Of a stretch of DNA of 41,374 bases, positions 16,847 through 25,375 are shown piece by piece. The position numbers and the translations under genes were made by a program. The notes under the pieces were generated by a model. The model had not been told where the DNA came from. It made no database searches and saw only the letters and a list, made by a program, of their open reading frames with translations. How positions within the stretch are numbered: the first letter of the stretch is position 1; each line of letters opens with the position of its first letter. Origin of the DNA: Geobacteraceae bacterium GWC2_55_20 (GTDB lineage: Bacteria > Desulfobacterota > Desulfuromonadia > Geobacterales > Pseudopelobacteraceae); the NCBI GenBank assembly GCA_001802125.1, contig MGZK01000023.1, forward strand, positions 1-41,374, in the 5' to 3' direction.

Positions 16847-18103
16847 ATGCCAATTCGTGTTCCCCTGGAAGTCTGCTCCGAATGTCAGCTTGATTGCGCT
16901 CACTGCGCCCATAAGGGAATGAGAGCATATAATCCTAATTACCATCTATCCATGAAAGATCTAGAATTTTTTCTAAATATTACTGAAAAGTCTAATTATA
17001 CAGTTGACCTTTTCCTTCATGGTCCCGGTGAGCCGTTACTTTGGCGGCACCTTAAGGAAGGTGTTGCTATGATGAGAAAATCAAATGCAGTGAATGATAT
17101 TGTTATTACAACTAACGGTATTGCATTACAAAATGCGATAGCTGTTATGAGTGACATCACAAGAATTGAGGTTAGTTCTTATTCAAGTGTAGCAGTAAAG
17201 GAGTTGAAGCATAGTAAAGTCAATTATGTTAAAAAAACGCATTTTGCCAACAAACAGTTTCCTGCAAGAATACCGTGTACATGCATATGTCCTGGACCAA
17301 TGATTTATGGGAATATGGTGTTTCCAGTTTGTGGGCCGTGTGTGTTTGATGCAGTAAAGATGATTGATAAAGATAAAGATCCGCTTACATTGGCAGTAAA
17401 ATTATCTGAAAATTATTTCGACTCTGAAGAGATGTTTGGGAAGATACCAGAATGTGAATATTGCTGGGCAAATTTAAACGCTGAAGTGATTGCTGAGGAA
17501 CACAGGTTGCTGGATAAACACAATCGTTATAGAATCACAACAACTTCACAAGAGGGGTTTATGGACAAAAGGCAAAGAAGGCTCCATATTGGTGGACAGG
17601 AAAAGAATAGCGAATGGGAAATTCTGGATATATTACCTTCACCAATTGTTGATCATATTGCCGAGGCTTCTGACCTCTCTGATTTTGGTGAAGGAGAGTT
17701 TTACGAGGTATATGCATCTCATGTTTTAGAACATCTTGACTTTGCTGATGAGGTATTAAAAGCTCTTGCAGAATGGTATCGGGTTTTGGAGCCTGGTGGC
17801 AGGCTGATGGTGAGCGTTCCAGACCTTGACTGCCTTGCAGAGCTCCTTCTGATCCGTGACCTAACTGTTGGTCAGTGGCAGTTTCTTACCCAAATAATTT
17901 TTGGTGGCCATTCAAATCCTTTTGACTACCACAATTCGGGCTACAACGAAAGATATCTGGAACAGTTATTGAAAATGACTGGTTTCGAAAATATATGCAG
18001 GGTTGAAACTTTCAATATTTTCAAAGATGCAAGTATCATGTTGATTAATGGACGGTATATCAGTTTAAATATGGTTGCAACAAAACCAGTCAATAGCATA
18101 TGA
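16847..18103 (+). CDS. Radical SAM/SPASM-like protein fused to a SAM-dependent methyltransferase
   Basis: The 418-residue protein begins with a radical SAM 4Fe-4S motif (C13-x3-C17-x2-C20, within CSECQLDCAHC). GPGEPLLW resembles the GGEP motif that binds SAM. Further Cys at about 140-205 (CTCIC, CGPC, CEYC) look like an auxiliary cluster region of SPASM type. From about residue 244 a second domain begins with RLHIGGQEKNSEWEILDI and continues with YASHVLEHLDFADEVLKALAEWYRVLEPGG, the pattern of COG4627-like class I methyltransferases. The start ATG directly follows the preceding stop and uses GGAGAT in the end of that gene, so translation is coupled. The stop overlaps the next start as ATGA. 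Substrate unknown; a role in tailoring a sugar or peptide in this glycosylation block is inferred from position. Confidence 0.85.
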   Translation: MPIRVPLEVCSECQLDCAHCAHKGMRAYNPNYHLSMKDLEFFLNITEKSNYTVDLFLHGPGEPLLWRHLKEGVAMMRKSNAVNDIVITTNGIALQNAIAVMSDITRIEVSSYSSVAVKELKHSKVNYVKKTHFANKQFPARIPCTCICPGPMIYGNMVFPVCGPCVFDAVKMIDKDKDPLTLAVKLSENYFDSEEMFGKIPECEYCWANLNAEVIAEEHRLLDKHNRYRITTTSQEGFMDKRQRRLHIGGQEKNSEWEILDILPSPIVDHIAEASDLSDFGEGEFYEVYASHVLEHLDFADEVLKALAEWYRVLEPGGRLMVSVPDLDCLAELLLIRDLTVGQWQFLTQIIFGGHSNPFDYHNSGYNERYLEQLLKMTGFENICRVETFNIFKDASIMLINGRYISLNMVATKPVNSI

Positions 18104-20091
18104 AGTTCCCCTTCATGTATCGCAAAATTTACATGCCCCACATATTTATTCCCGAAAAGAAAACCTATCAGATTCTTCTACTCTGCATATTGGTCCTGTT
18201 GATATATTATCCAGCCATATTTGCTGAAATATCCATTATTGATGATCTGGGTATGGTAAATGATATTTTGAATTCAGATACTATTAGCTTATCGAATATA
18301 TTTGTGCCCCGATCTGTCGGTGGTGGTTATTACAGGCCACTTCTCGGTCTCAGCCAATATATTGATAAACAGCTCTGGATGATGAGCAGTTCGTTCATGC
18401 ATCTTGAGAACATCCTGTTTCATCTTGTAAATATTCTTCTCGTCTATCTGCTTACTTTAAGGTTGTCTGGTCGCCTGGCTTTTAAAATTGACAGTCTTTT
18501 GCCGTTTGTAACCGCACTTGTCTTTGCGATACATCCGATAGTAACAGAATCTGTAAACTGGATATCTGGAAGAACAGATATCATGGCTTGCAATTTCATT
18601 CTTGTTAGTACCATTTTTTTGTTTAGTTATCTGGATAGAAGGAAAAAGCTGGACCTTTTCTGTTCTGGTACTGCTCTCCTGTTATCACTTTTAGCGAAAG
18701 AGGTTGCGTTTGGTTTTATCCTGGCGGTTCCATTTTTATTGGTACTTCCCCAGCGTGACGTATCTCGAAGAACTATTGAGCCGGTTGTCCTGTCAACTAG
18801 GAAGGTATTCCACCCATTAATTATATATTTACTCTTTTTTTCTGTTTCAGTAATTATTGTTCTTTATATTGGCTCGTACTGGTCTGTATTGTTTTTGGGA
18901 TGTTGCTTTATGCTGTATTCACTCTGGACGGATATTGGCAATAAGCCGCTTCAAGTAACTATCAGAGAGCATTTTGCCGTTACGATATTGCTGGCACTGG
19001 TAGGACTTGTAACTGGCACTCTTTTTTTTGTGTTCAGGAAAATTGCATTCTCATCCAACATTGATCGTATTTCCAATACGCTTAATCTAATATTTCAAGA
19101 TACTAGCTATGCAATTTCGATTTTTCTAGGTGCTGCTGGTTATTATGTTAAGAAGTTCTTCTTGCCGTTGCCGCTTAATTTTTTCATTCTGGAGATAAAC
19201 CCTCTCTATGATCTCCTCGGAATAGCTGTTTTTTTGTTGACATTATGGCTTGTCTTGAGGCGAAACACGATATCTGCTTTGGCAATTACAGGTATGTGTT
19301 GTGTTTTGCCAGCCTTTCCATTTGCATTCGGAACAATAGCCTGGACCGGTTATGCTGAAAGATACATATATATTGCATCAGCATTCTGGAGTATATCGGT
19401 CTCTCTATTTGTGGCTCAACTTATTGCGGAACGAAATATACGTAATGCTACAATGATGTCAGTACATGTTGTTGTTTATGCCTTTTTGATTGTCATGTCT
19501 TTTGTCACTTATCAAAGGAATATTACCTGGCAGACCAATATGGCGCTGATTGCTGATACCGTTTCGAAAAATCCTCGTCAGAAAGAACTTCGGGGGCTTT
19601 ATATGCTGGCTTTTATACGTGCAGGAGAATTGAAATCTGCTCGGGAACAGTACTTTATTGCCTCATCTTTACCAAGCAACAAATATATGGATAACTACGA
19701 TATAAATATGGCTGGAATTGAGGCAACAGAAGGTAACAAAGAAAAAGCAGAAGCACTTTTGCAAAAGGTGCTCAGCGCCACGAAAGGCAAATCAGCTGCT
19801 GCGCTAAAGTTTTATATCAATTTCCAGGAAAACGAGCTTCTTCAGGCAAAGGATCCAAACAGTATCAGGAATATTCAGGATAAAATCATATCTTTATATA
19901 ATCAGTCTTATCTGCTAATTCATGATCCATTTATTTTCTATCGCTTGGGGCAGATTTATATCGCCAGAGGTGACAAGCCAAAAGCCATTCAAATGTACGA
20001 GCAAGCTGCAAAAGCATATCCGCCAGGAAATATGTATGGTGACAATTCATCAAAAATTGTGCAGAAACTTAAAAAACAGATGCAACTTTAA
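18100..20091 (+). CDS. TMTC-like GT-C membrane glycosyltransferase with C-terminal TPR
   Basis: This 663-residue polytopic membrane protein has about ten hydrophobic spans up to residue about 480. The first extracytoplasmic loop carries the Asp pair of GT-C enzymes (SIIDDLGMV, D48-D49). The motif AIHPIVTESVNWISGRTDIM strongly recalls the TMTC family, in which the corresponding block is HP-x-HTEAVAW-x-xGRTD; those proteins are O-mannosyltransferases with lumenal TPRs using a polyprenyl-phosphate sugar. The last 180 residues are helical with a TPR-like unit (GQIYIARGDKPKAIQMYEQAAKAYP). It overlaps the upstream gene by four bases (ATGA). Its likely role is to glycosylate an exported protein on the periplasmic side, a complement to the cytoplasmic GT41 array. 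Donor and target are not known. Confidence 0.8.
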   Translation: MKFPFMYRKIYMPHIFIPEKKTYQILLLCILVLLIYYPAIFAEISIIDDLGMVNDILNSDTISLSNIFVPRSVGGGYYRPLLGLSQYIDKQLWMMSSSFMHLENILFHLVNILLVYLLTLRLSGRLAFKIDSLLPFVTALVFAIHPIVTESVNWISGRTDIMACNFILVSTIFLFSYLDRRKKLDLFCSGTALLLSLLAKEVAFGFILAVPFLLVLPQRDVSRRTIEPVVLSTRKVFHPLIIYLLFFSVSVIIVLYIGSYWSVLFLGCCFMLYSLWTDIGNKPLQVTIREHFAVTILLALVGLVTGTLFFVFRKIAFSSNIDRISNTLNLIFQDTSYAISIFLGAAGYYVKKFFLPLPLNFFILEINPLYDLLGIAVFLLTLWLVLRRNTISALAITGMCCVLPAFPFAFGTIAWTGYAERYIYIASAFWSISVSLFVAQLIAERNIRNATMMSVHVVVYAFLIVMSFVTYQRNITWQTNMALIADTVSKNPRQKELRGLYMLAFIRAGELKSAREQYFIASSLPSNKYMDNYDINMAGIEATEGNKEKAEALLQKVLSATKGKSAAALKFYINFQENELLQAKDPNSIRNIQDKIISLYNQSYLLIHDPFIFYRLGQIYIARGDKPKAIQMYEQAAKAYPPGNMYGDNSSKIVQKLKKQMQL

Positions 20092-20108
20092 AATATGTGG
20101 AGATATGT

Positions 20109-20726
20109 ATGACATTATCACTTCAATCAAGTGAGTCTGCACGGTCAGTGCTTAATGTAGGTGGAAATAATAAGGCAATTGAAATTCCTAAATGTTTTCA
20201 GGGATGGCGTCATGATCTGCTGGATATTGATCCGCTATGTAATCCTGATGTCTTGTGCGATGCGCGCGAGTTATGGAAACTTCCAGTACGTCAATATGAT
20301 GCAGTTTATTGTTCACATAATCTTGAACATTATTATGCTCATGATGTTGTAAAAGTACTAAAGGGCTTCAGGCTAGTACTGAAAAGAGGGGGGTTTGCAT
20401 ACATAAGGGTTCCCGATTTACTTGAAGTCATGAAGGCGGTTGTGGAAAATGAAATGGATATTGAGGATATTCTCTATACAGCACCTAGTGGTCCAATAAG
20501 GGTTCTTGATGTGATATATGGATTTCAAAGTCAGATAGAACGTAGTGGGAAAGATTTCTTTGCCCATAAAACGGGCTTTACTGAAAAAACATTGATAAGA
20601 ATGATTATGGCAAACGGATTTCCATATGTTTATTCTGAAGTTGGTGATACTGAGATTTTTGCAATTGCGTTTTTGGATAAACCTTCACAGTGGCAAGAAG
20701 AGTTGCTGTCAATAAAAATAAAATAG
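20109..20726 (+). CDS. Small SAM-dependent methyltransferase (COG4627-like)
   Basis: This 205-residue class I methyltransferase reads VLNVGGNNKAIEIP at the SAM site (a weak form of the glycine-rich motif I), then GWRHDLLDIDPLCNPDVLCDARELWKLPVRQYDAVYCSHNLEHYYAHD, and LKRGGFAYIRVPDL after motif III. The same fold and layout appear in the second half of the radical SAM fusion two genes upstream, so the two may be related by duplication. I chose ATG 20109 because GGAG lies six bases before it; an in-frame GTG at 20097 would overlap that site. The gene is 17 bp after the TMTC-like gene and in the same direction. A role in O-methylating a glycan is plausible but unproven. Confidence 0.8.
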   Translation: MTLSLQSSESARSVLNVGGNNKAIEIPKCFQGWRHDLLDIDPLCNPDVLCDARELWKLPVRQYDAVYCSHNLEHYYAHDVVKVLKGFRLVLKRGGFAYIRVPDLLEVMKAVVENEMDIEDILYTAPSGPIRVLDVIYGFQSQIERSGKDFFAHKTGFTEKTLIRMIMANGFPYVYSEVGDTEIFAIAFLDKPSQWQEELLSIKIK

Positions 20727-20741
20727 ATATTGTGATATAGC

Positions 20742-22409
20742 GTGAATATGATCAGATACAATGAAAAAGACATAAATATAAATAAAACAATATGTATATT
20801 GATGTTTGCATGTATTCTCTGCCTTGTCCCATTCCTGAATAAAGCGTTTCATATAGATGACCCCACCTTCATCGGAATGGCCAAACATATTCAGTCTAAT
20901 CCATTTGATTATTTTGGCTATTACATGCAATTTTCACCTCCTGTAATTACAAATCCTCCTTTAGTTGCATATTATATTGCTTTAGTAGGTTATCTTTTTG
21001 GATATAGTGAGATATCACTTCATACGGCTTTTATTTTACCTGCATTCACCGTGATTCTTGGTACATATCTTTTAGCTAAAGACTTGTGTACAAAACCCTT
21101 GATTGCAGCATTAGCAGTCTTGTGTACACCTGTCTTCATTTTATCAAGTACAACTGTGATGTGTGATGTACTAATGTTGGCATTCTGGGTATTCAGTATT
21201 TATTTTTGGCGACTTGGAATAATTGAAGATAGAAGAGTTTATTTAATAATCTCATCAGTACTTGTAATTTTTTGCATATTAACTAAATATTCAGGGATAT
21301 GCTTGGTGCCACTATTGTTAGCGTATTCTATATATGAAAAAAAAACACCAGGTGAATGGGTATTGTATTTGATACTGCCGATTGCAGCCATAATATTATT
21401 TGATCAAATTACCTATGTTAAATACGGGCTAAGGCAACTCAGCTACATAGAATCTTTTTCAATCTATAATCAAAAAACATCACACAAAAACACATTAGCC
21501 AATATTGTTACCGGGCTTTCTTTTTTGGGTGGTTGTATTTTAGTCCAATGGCTATATTTTGTTGTGTATACAAAAAAACTGTTCATATTTATAACATTGG
21601 TTGCGATCATATCTGCCTTGATGATATTGATGCGATTCGATGTATTGAATTATTATCCAATTGCCGGCACCGATGGCATAAATTGGGCCTTTGTAGTTCA
21701 GTTGCCGTTCTTTGTTTTCGCAGGAGTGAGTTTCATTTTTATTGTGGCTTCTGACTTATTGCGAAACAGGGATTCAGATTCCCTGTTGTTATTCCTCTGG
21801 GTCTTGGGAACATTTGCGTTCACTGTCTTTGTAAACTGGTCAGTCAATGCTCGCAGTATTTTGCCGATTGCTCCGGTTGCAGGAATTCTTGTAATGCGGC
21901 ATCTGAGGCAATCAAACAAGTTGGATGTATATGGTATGCGAGGTTTGTATGCTTCGTTAGTTTTATCATTACTGGTGGCATTGGTTGTGACAAGTGCTGA
22001 TTATAGCCTGGCTGGTTCCGCACGTACCGCAGCGCATTCCATACATGAAAAAACAAGAGACTGGCCCGGAAACGTCTGGTTAGAAGGTCACTGGGGGTTT
22101 CAGCATTACATTGAAAGTGCTGGTGGAGTTAAGGCGCTTGACTACGAAAAACCGTCTCTTAATAAAGGGGATCTGGTTATTATTCCTGGGAATAATACAA
22201 ATACAAAATTATTGTACAAACATATGGCACTGTTCAAAAATGAGTATGCTTTTGATGTGGCAAAAATGCTTTCAACCATGAACATTGGGGCAGGTGCAGG
22301 CTTTTACTCGGATTTACTAGGTCCACTACCGTTTGCAGTTGGGTATACTCCTGAAAAATATTATGTTTACGAGATGATTATTGACAAAAAAACAAGATTT
22401 ACCTACTGA
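20742..22409 (+). CDS. PMT/ArnT-like GT-C membrane glycosyltransferase
   Basis: This is a 555-residue polytopic protein with about eleven hydrophobic spans. After the first span it has FHIDDPTFIGMAKHI (Asp pair D39-D40) and then TNPPLVAYYIALVGYLFGYSE, the pattern of the PMT/ArnT/glycosyltransferase-39-like family: an acidic pair in the first periplasmic loop, then a P-P-[LV] motif. These enzymes transfer a sugar from a polyprenyl phosphate carrier to protein or lipid A in the outer leaflet. The start may be GTG 20742 or ATG 20748; neither has a good ribosome site. It is the last gene of the plus-strand block and ends 20 bp from a convergent gene. The target is unknown; clustering with another GT-C gene and the GT41 array points to protein glycosylation. 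Confidence 0.8.
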   Translation: MNMIRYNEKDININKTICILMFACILCLVPFLNKAFHIDDPTFIGMAKHIQSNPFDYFGYYMQFSPPVITNPPLVAYYIALVGYLFGYSEISLHTAFILPAFTVILGTYLLAKDLCTKPLIAALAVLCTPVFILSSTTVMCDVLMLAFWVFSIYFWRLGIIEDRRVYLIISSVLVIFCILTKYSGICLVPLLLAYSIYEKKTPGEWVLYLILPIAAIILFDQITYVKYGLRQLSYIESFSIYNQKTSHKNTLANIVTGLSFLGGCILVQWLYFVVYTKKLFIFITLVAIISALMILMRFDVLNYYPIAGTDGINWAFVVQLPFFVFAGVSFIFIVASDLLRNRDSDSLLLFLWVLGTFAFTVFVNWSVNARSILPIAPVAGILVMRHLRQSNKLDVYGMRGLYASLVLSLLVALVVTSADYSLAGSARTAAHSIHEKTRDWPGNVWLEGHWGFQHYIESAGGVKALDYEKPSLNKGDLVIIPGNNTNTKLLYKHMALFKNEYAFDVAKMLSTMNIGAGAGFYSDLLGPLPFAVGYTPEKYYVYEMIIDKKTRFTY

Positions 22410-22429
22410 TAGAGATTGTAAACGTATAA

Positions 22430-23353
22430 TTAAGCAGTTGCGGTCAGTTTTTTGGGCTTAAAACCAACAACTCCTATATTGCCTACAGGAATTGAAAGGT
22501 ACCATCCTCCGATTCCAATCCGGTCGAGGGTCGTGATTAGTAAACGTTTTGCAGCAGAGGAGAGAGGCAACAGCCTGAGCCAGTAGCGGATTGGATAGCG
22601 GTTAACCACATTCATGAGCATAATGTTCGAGAAGCCGGTCTGTTCCAGAAGAAAGCGGGCGCTGGACGGTGAGAAAAGCTGGAGGTGCTCGATGTCGTAG
22701 ATGGGGGATTTACGCCCAAGCAGCTGGGCGGGTAGGGCTCGTCGGTTATGGCAGACAATAAATGCCGCTCCTCCCGGCTTGAGAAGTTGATATGCACTGC
22801 GCGCCATTGCCAGTGGGTCATATAGATGTTCAAGCGTCTGGAAACAGGTCACCAGACTAAAACTTTCCGAAACATAATCTTCGCATTTGAAATTCCCTTC
22901 CCTTATGAGTGGCCGGATGTCTGTTCGGGCTGCCGCTATTGGAGCTCGAGACGGTTCAACTCCGACAATCTGATAAAATCCATGTATCTGCAGGTATTCC
23001 AGAAAAGCACCATCTCCCGCACCGATATCCAGCGCACCGAGCCGTTCAGGCAACTGAGAGATAAAGCGAGAAAGCAAATCTGCATATGTTGCTGCAGCGC
23101 ATTGCGCCTCAATACCGCTGTCATATGAAGCGTCACCATAGCCTTCCGTCAGGTAATCCTCACATGGTAGCGGGTCTGCATAGAGCAGGTCACAAACCGG
23201 GCATTCAATCAGCCGGTAATGCATATATTCAGGTGTTTTGCGGGAGGCAAATGCAAAACTGTCAAGGCGGGAAATATCGAAGTTAGCTTCGGCAAATATT
23301 TTACGGGTGTCGGCGGAACCGCATAAAGGGCATGGCCGAAAAATCATATCCAC
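22430..23353 (-). CDS. SAM-dependent methyltransferase with N-terminal zinc-ribbon-like Cys pairs
   Basis: This encodes about 307 residues. The N-terminus has CPLCGS and, about 45 residues later, CPVCDLLYADP, two Cys pairs that can hold a zinc; this layout is common in methyltransferases of sugar clusters. The class I core follows: ALDIGAGDGAFLEYL (SAM motif I), VGVEPS, VTCFQTLEHLYDP and LKPGG. GTG 23353 is preferred since GGGGAG lies nine bases upstream; a TTG at 23374 overlapping the previous gene by four bases and an ATG at 23347 are alternatives. It is the last gene of the minus-strand sugar cassette, directly after the epimerase/GT2 fusion. GC is higher than in the convergent plus-strand block. 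Confidence 0.83.
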   Translation of the reverse strand: MDMIFRPCPLCGSADTRKIFAEANFDISRLDSFAFASRKTPEYMHYRLIECPVCDLLYADPLPCEDYLTEGYGDASYDSGIEAQCAAATYADLLSRFISQLPERLGALDIGAGDGAFLEYLQIHGFYQIVGVEPSRAPIAAARTDIRPLIREGNFKCEDYVSESFSLVTCFQTLEHLYDPLAMARSAYQLLKPGGAAFIVCHNRRALPAQLLGRKSPIYDIEHLQLFSPSSARFLLEQTGFSNIMLMNVVNRYPIRYWLRLLPLSSAAKRLLITTLDRIGIGGWYLSIPVGNIGVVGFKPKKLTATA

Positions 23354-23370
23354 GGTTCTATTCTCCCCGG

Positions 23371-25335
23371 TCAACTGTTGTGCCGATCTACCGTAAAATT
23401 ACGTGTTTCACCATCTCTTATTAAATGTTTTCGAATAAAGAGTGGCCTTTGCTTTACCTCTTCAAAGATCTTTGCGATGTATTCGCCTACAATACCAATA
23501 GCAAAGAGATTGACTGATCCGAAAAACAGGATGATCAGCAGCAGAGTTGTGACGCCTCTGGGAGCAAGCTCGGGGAAAATGAGGCGGCTAACAATTTGTA
23601 CAATTCCAAGCAGGATTGAGATAATGAAAAGCATCGTTCCGGCAAAACTAAGGATGTTGAGTGGGGTGTTGCTAAACGAGAGAATCCCCTTTTTTGCCCA
23701 GTCGATGTTCTTGATCAGGTTGTTGGTGGTCACGCCGAACATCCGTTCCGGGCGGACATAGTTGACCCCGGTTTGCCGGAAGCCGACAAAAGCACGGATA
23801 CCACGCAAAAATAGATCCCGCTCTGGAAATTGAAGCAGGCACTGCACGACTTTTTTGTCCATCAACGAAAAATCACCAGCATCGTGAGGAATTGTAAGAT
23901 ATGAAAAGGCATCGAAAACACGGTAGAAGAGCTTGTACGCAACCCGCATGAAAAGCGTCGCTTCCCGTTTGACACGGCAGCCATAGACCACGTCGTAACC
24001 TTCGCGCCACTTGGCCACAAACTGTTCGATAAGTTCTGGAGGGTCCTGAAGGTCGCCATCCAGAAGAACGCAAGAATTCTTTGAAGCAAGCTCCATCCCG
24101 CTTCGAAAAGCCGCCTGAGAACCGAAGTTTCTGGAATGTGATATTCCTGTAACTCGCTTGTCCCGTCGTGTGATGGTTCGGATGATCTCTTCACTGTCAT
24201 CCGGGCTGTTGTCGTTGATAAAGATGATCTCGTAATCGATCTTGAGCTTGACAAAGGTGTCTTTTAGTCGCTGGTACATGACTGGTATGGCCTGATTGTC
24301 CTTATAGCAAGCAACGATAGCTGAAACGCTGTGTGTGGTGTCAAGTTGGAACTGTTTGGACGAAAGATGGTATTTTTCGTGATCGGGTAGGTAGCGATAC
24401 CACTCAACCATGCTGACAAGTCCATCGCTTAACGATACCCGAGGCCGCCAACCCAAGCTTCGGGCGGCTTTATCGGGATTGGCGTACCAGTCACTCACAT
24501 CCCATTTACGGTCGGGCATGGAAGAAAACTCAGGCTCATGATCGATTCTGAACAATTTTCGTGCGATCATTGCGATATCTGCAATAGTCGTCTTCTGTCC
24601 ACTGCCGATGTTGAATGATTCTCCGTAGTCACTTGTCTTCAGATTGAGTGCCGTGCTCACGAACGCCTCAACTACATCGTCGATATAGATAAAGTCGCGG
24701 GAAATGTCGGGGTGGACGAATTTCGGATAATGACCTTCCGTGCCGTAGCGAATAATAGTGGGAATCAGTCGTGATGAGTCTTCAAGGGGGCCGTATACTG
24801 AATAGAGCCTCAGATTGGCACAGGGAAAGCCTTTCTTTCGGCCAAAGTAGTTTATAAGGTTTGCGCAGGCTACCTTGGAGACAGCATAGTCGCTGTTAGG
24901 TGAGGTCAGTGCGGTTTCATCCGGCGCTGAACAGTTGTCACCATATTCCGAGGAACTACCCGAGTGGACGTAACAGGCGATTGACTGATTCTCCATCAGA
25001 TGGAGCAGACGAGTGGTCAGATTGAAGTTAGTACGGTAGATGAGTCGAAAGTCGGTTTCAAATGAATAGCCGCCATAAGATACACAGTTGAAAACTGTCC
25101 GTGGGGTGATCTTTCTAAGGAGGCTTTCCGTGTCTGAGTCTACGAGCAAATCCACTACTACTTTGTTCTGTTCCGGAATATCTTCCAACCGCCAGGCGTC
25201 AAAATTGGTTGTGGTCCCGTAAACGTCATCTCTATGCGACAGGAGCGCCCTCACAAGGTTTGCCCCTATAAAGCCGCTGCCGCCAAGTACAAGTATCGGT
25301 CCCTGGAGATTTTTTATTTTATGAGCAATGGTCAT
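23371..25335 (-). CDS. NAD-dependent sugar epimerase/dehydratase fused to a GT2 (DPM/ArnC-like) membrane glycosyltransferase
   Basis: This 654-residue protein has two enzymes in one chain. Residues about 10-310 are an extended short-chain dehydrogenase: GGSGFIG binds NAD(P), SGSSSEYGD and YAVSK give the catalytic Ser and Tyr-x3-Lys. Residues about 325-560 are a GT2 domain with IFINDNSPDDS, the metal-binding DGDLQDPP, and the NFG-x-x-x-AFRSG motif of dolichyl-phosphate mannose synthase/ArnC/GtrB enzymes. Two membrane spans follow (ILSFAGTMLFIISILLG and LLLIILFFGSVNLFAIG). The natural reading is synthesis of an NDP-sugar followed by transfer to polyprenyl phosphate, making donors for the GT-C enzymes nearby. 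ATG 25335 is chosen because the dehydrogenase fold starts soon after it; the frame is open further upstream into the previous gene's end. Confidence 0.87.
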   Translation of the reverse strand: MTIAHKIKNLQGPILVLGGSGFIGANLVRALLSHRDDVYGTTTNFDAWRLEDIPEQNKVVVDLLVDSDTESLLRKITPRTVFNCVSYGGYSFETDFRLIYRTNFNLTTRLLHLMENQSIACYVHSGSSSEYGDNCSAPDETALTSPNSDYAVSKVACANLINYFGRKKGFPCANLRLYSVYGPLEDSSRLIPTIIRYGTEGHYPKFVHPDISRDFIYIDDVVEAFVSTALNLKTSDYGESFNIGSGQKTTIADIAMIARKLFRIDHEPEFSSMPDRKWDVSDWYANPDKAARSLGWRPRVSLSDGLVSMVEWYRYLPDHEKYHLSSKQFQLDTTHSVSAIVACYKDNQAIPVMYQRLKDTFVKLKIDYEIIFINDNSPDDSEEIIRTITRRDKRVTGISHSRNFGSQAAFRSGMELASKNSCVLLDGDLQDPPELIEQFVAKWREGYDVVYGCRVKREATLFMRVAYKLFYRVFDAFSYLTIPHDAGDFSLMDKKVVQCLLQFPERDLFLRGIRAFVGFRQTGVNYVRPERMFGVTTNNLIKNIDWAKKGILSFSNTPLNILSFAGTMLFIISILLGIVQIVSRLIFPELAPRGVTTLLLIILFFGSVNLFAIGIVGEYIAKIFEEVKQRPLFIRKHLIRDGETRNFTVDRHNS

Positions 25336-25375
25336 TGGGTGCTTTCTCAGAAGAGTTGGTTTGTTCTCTGATATA

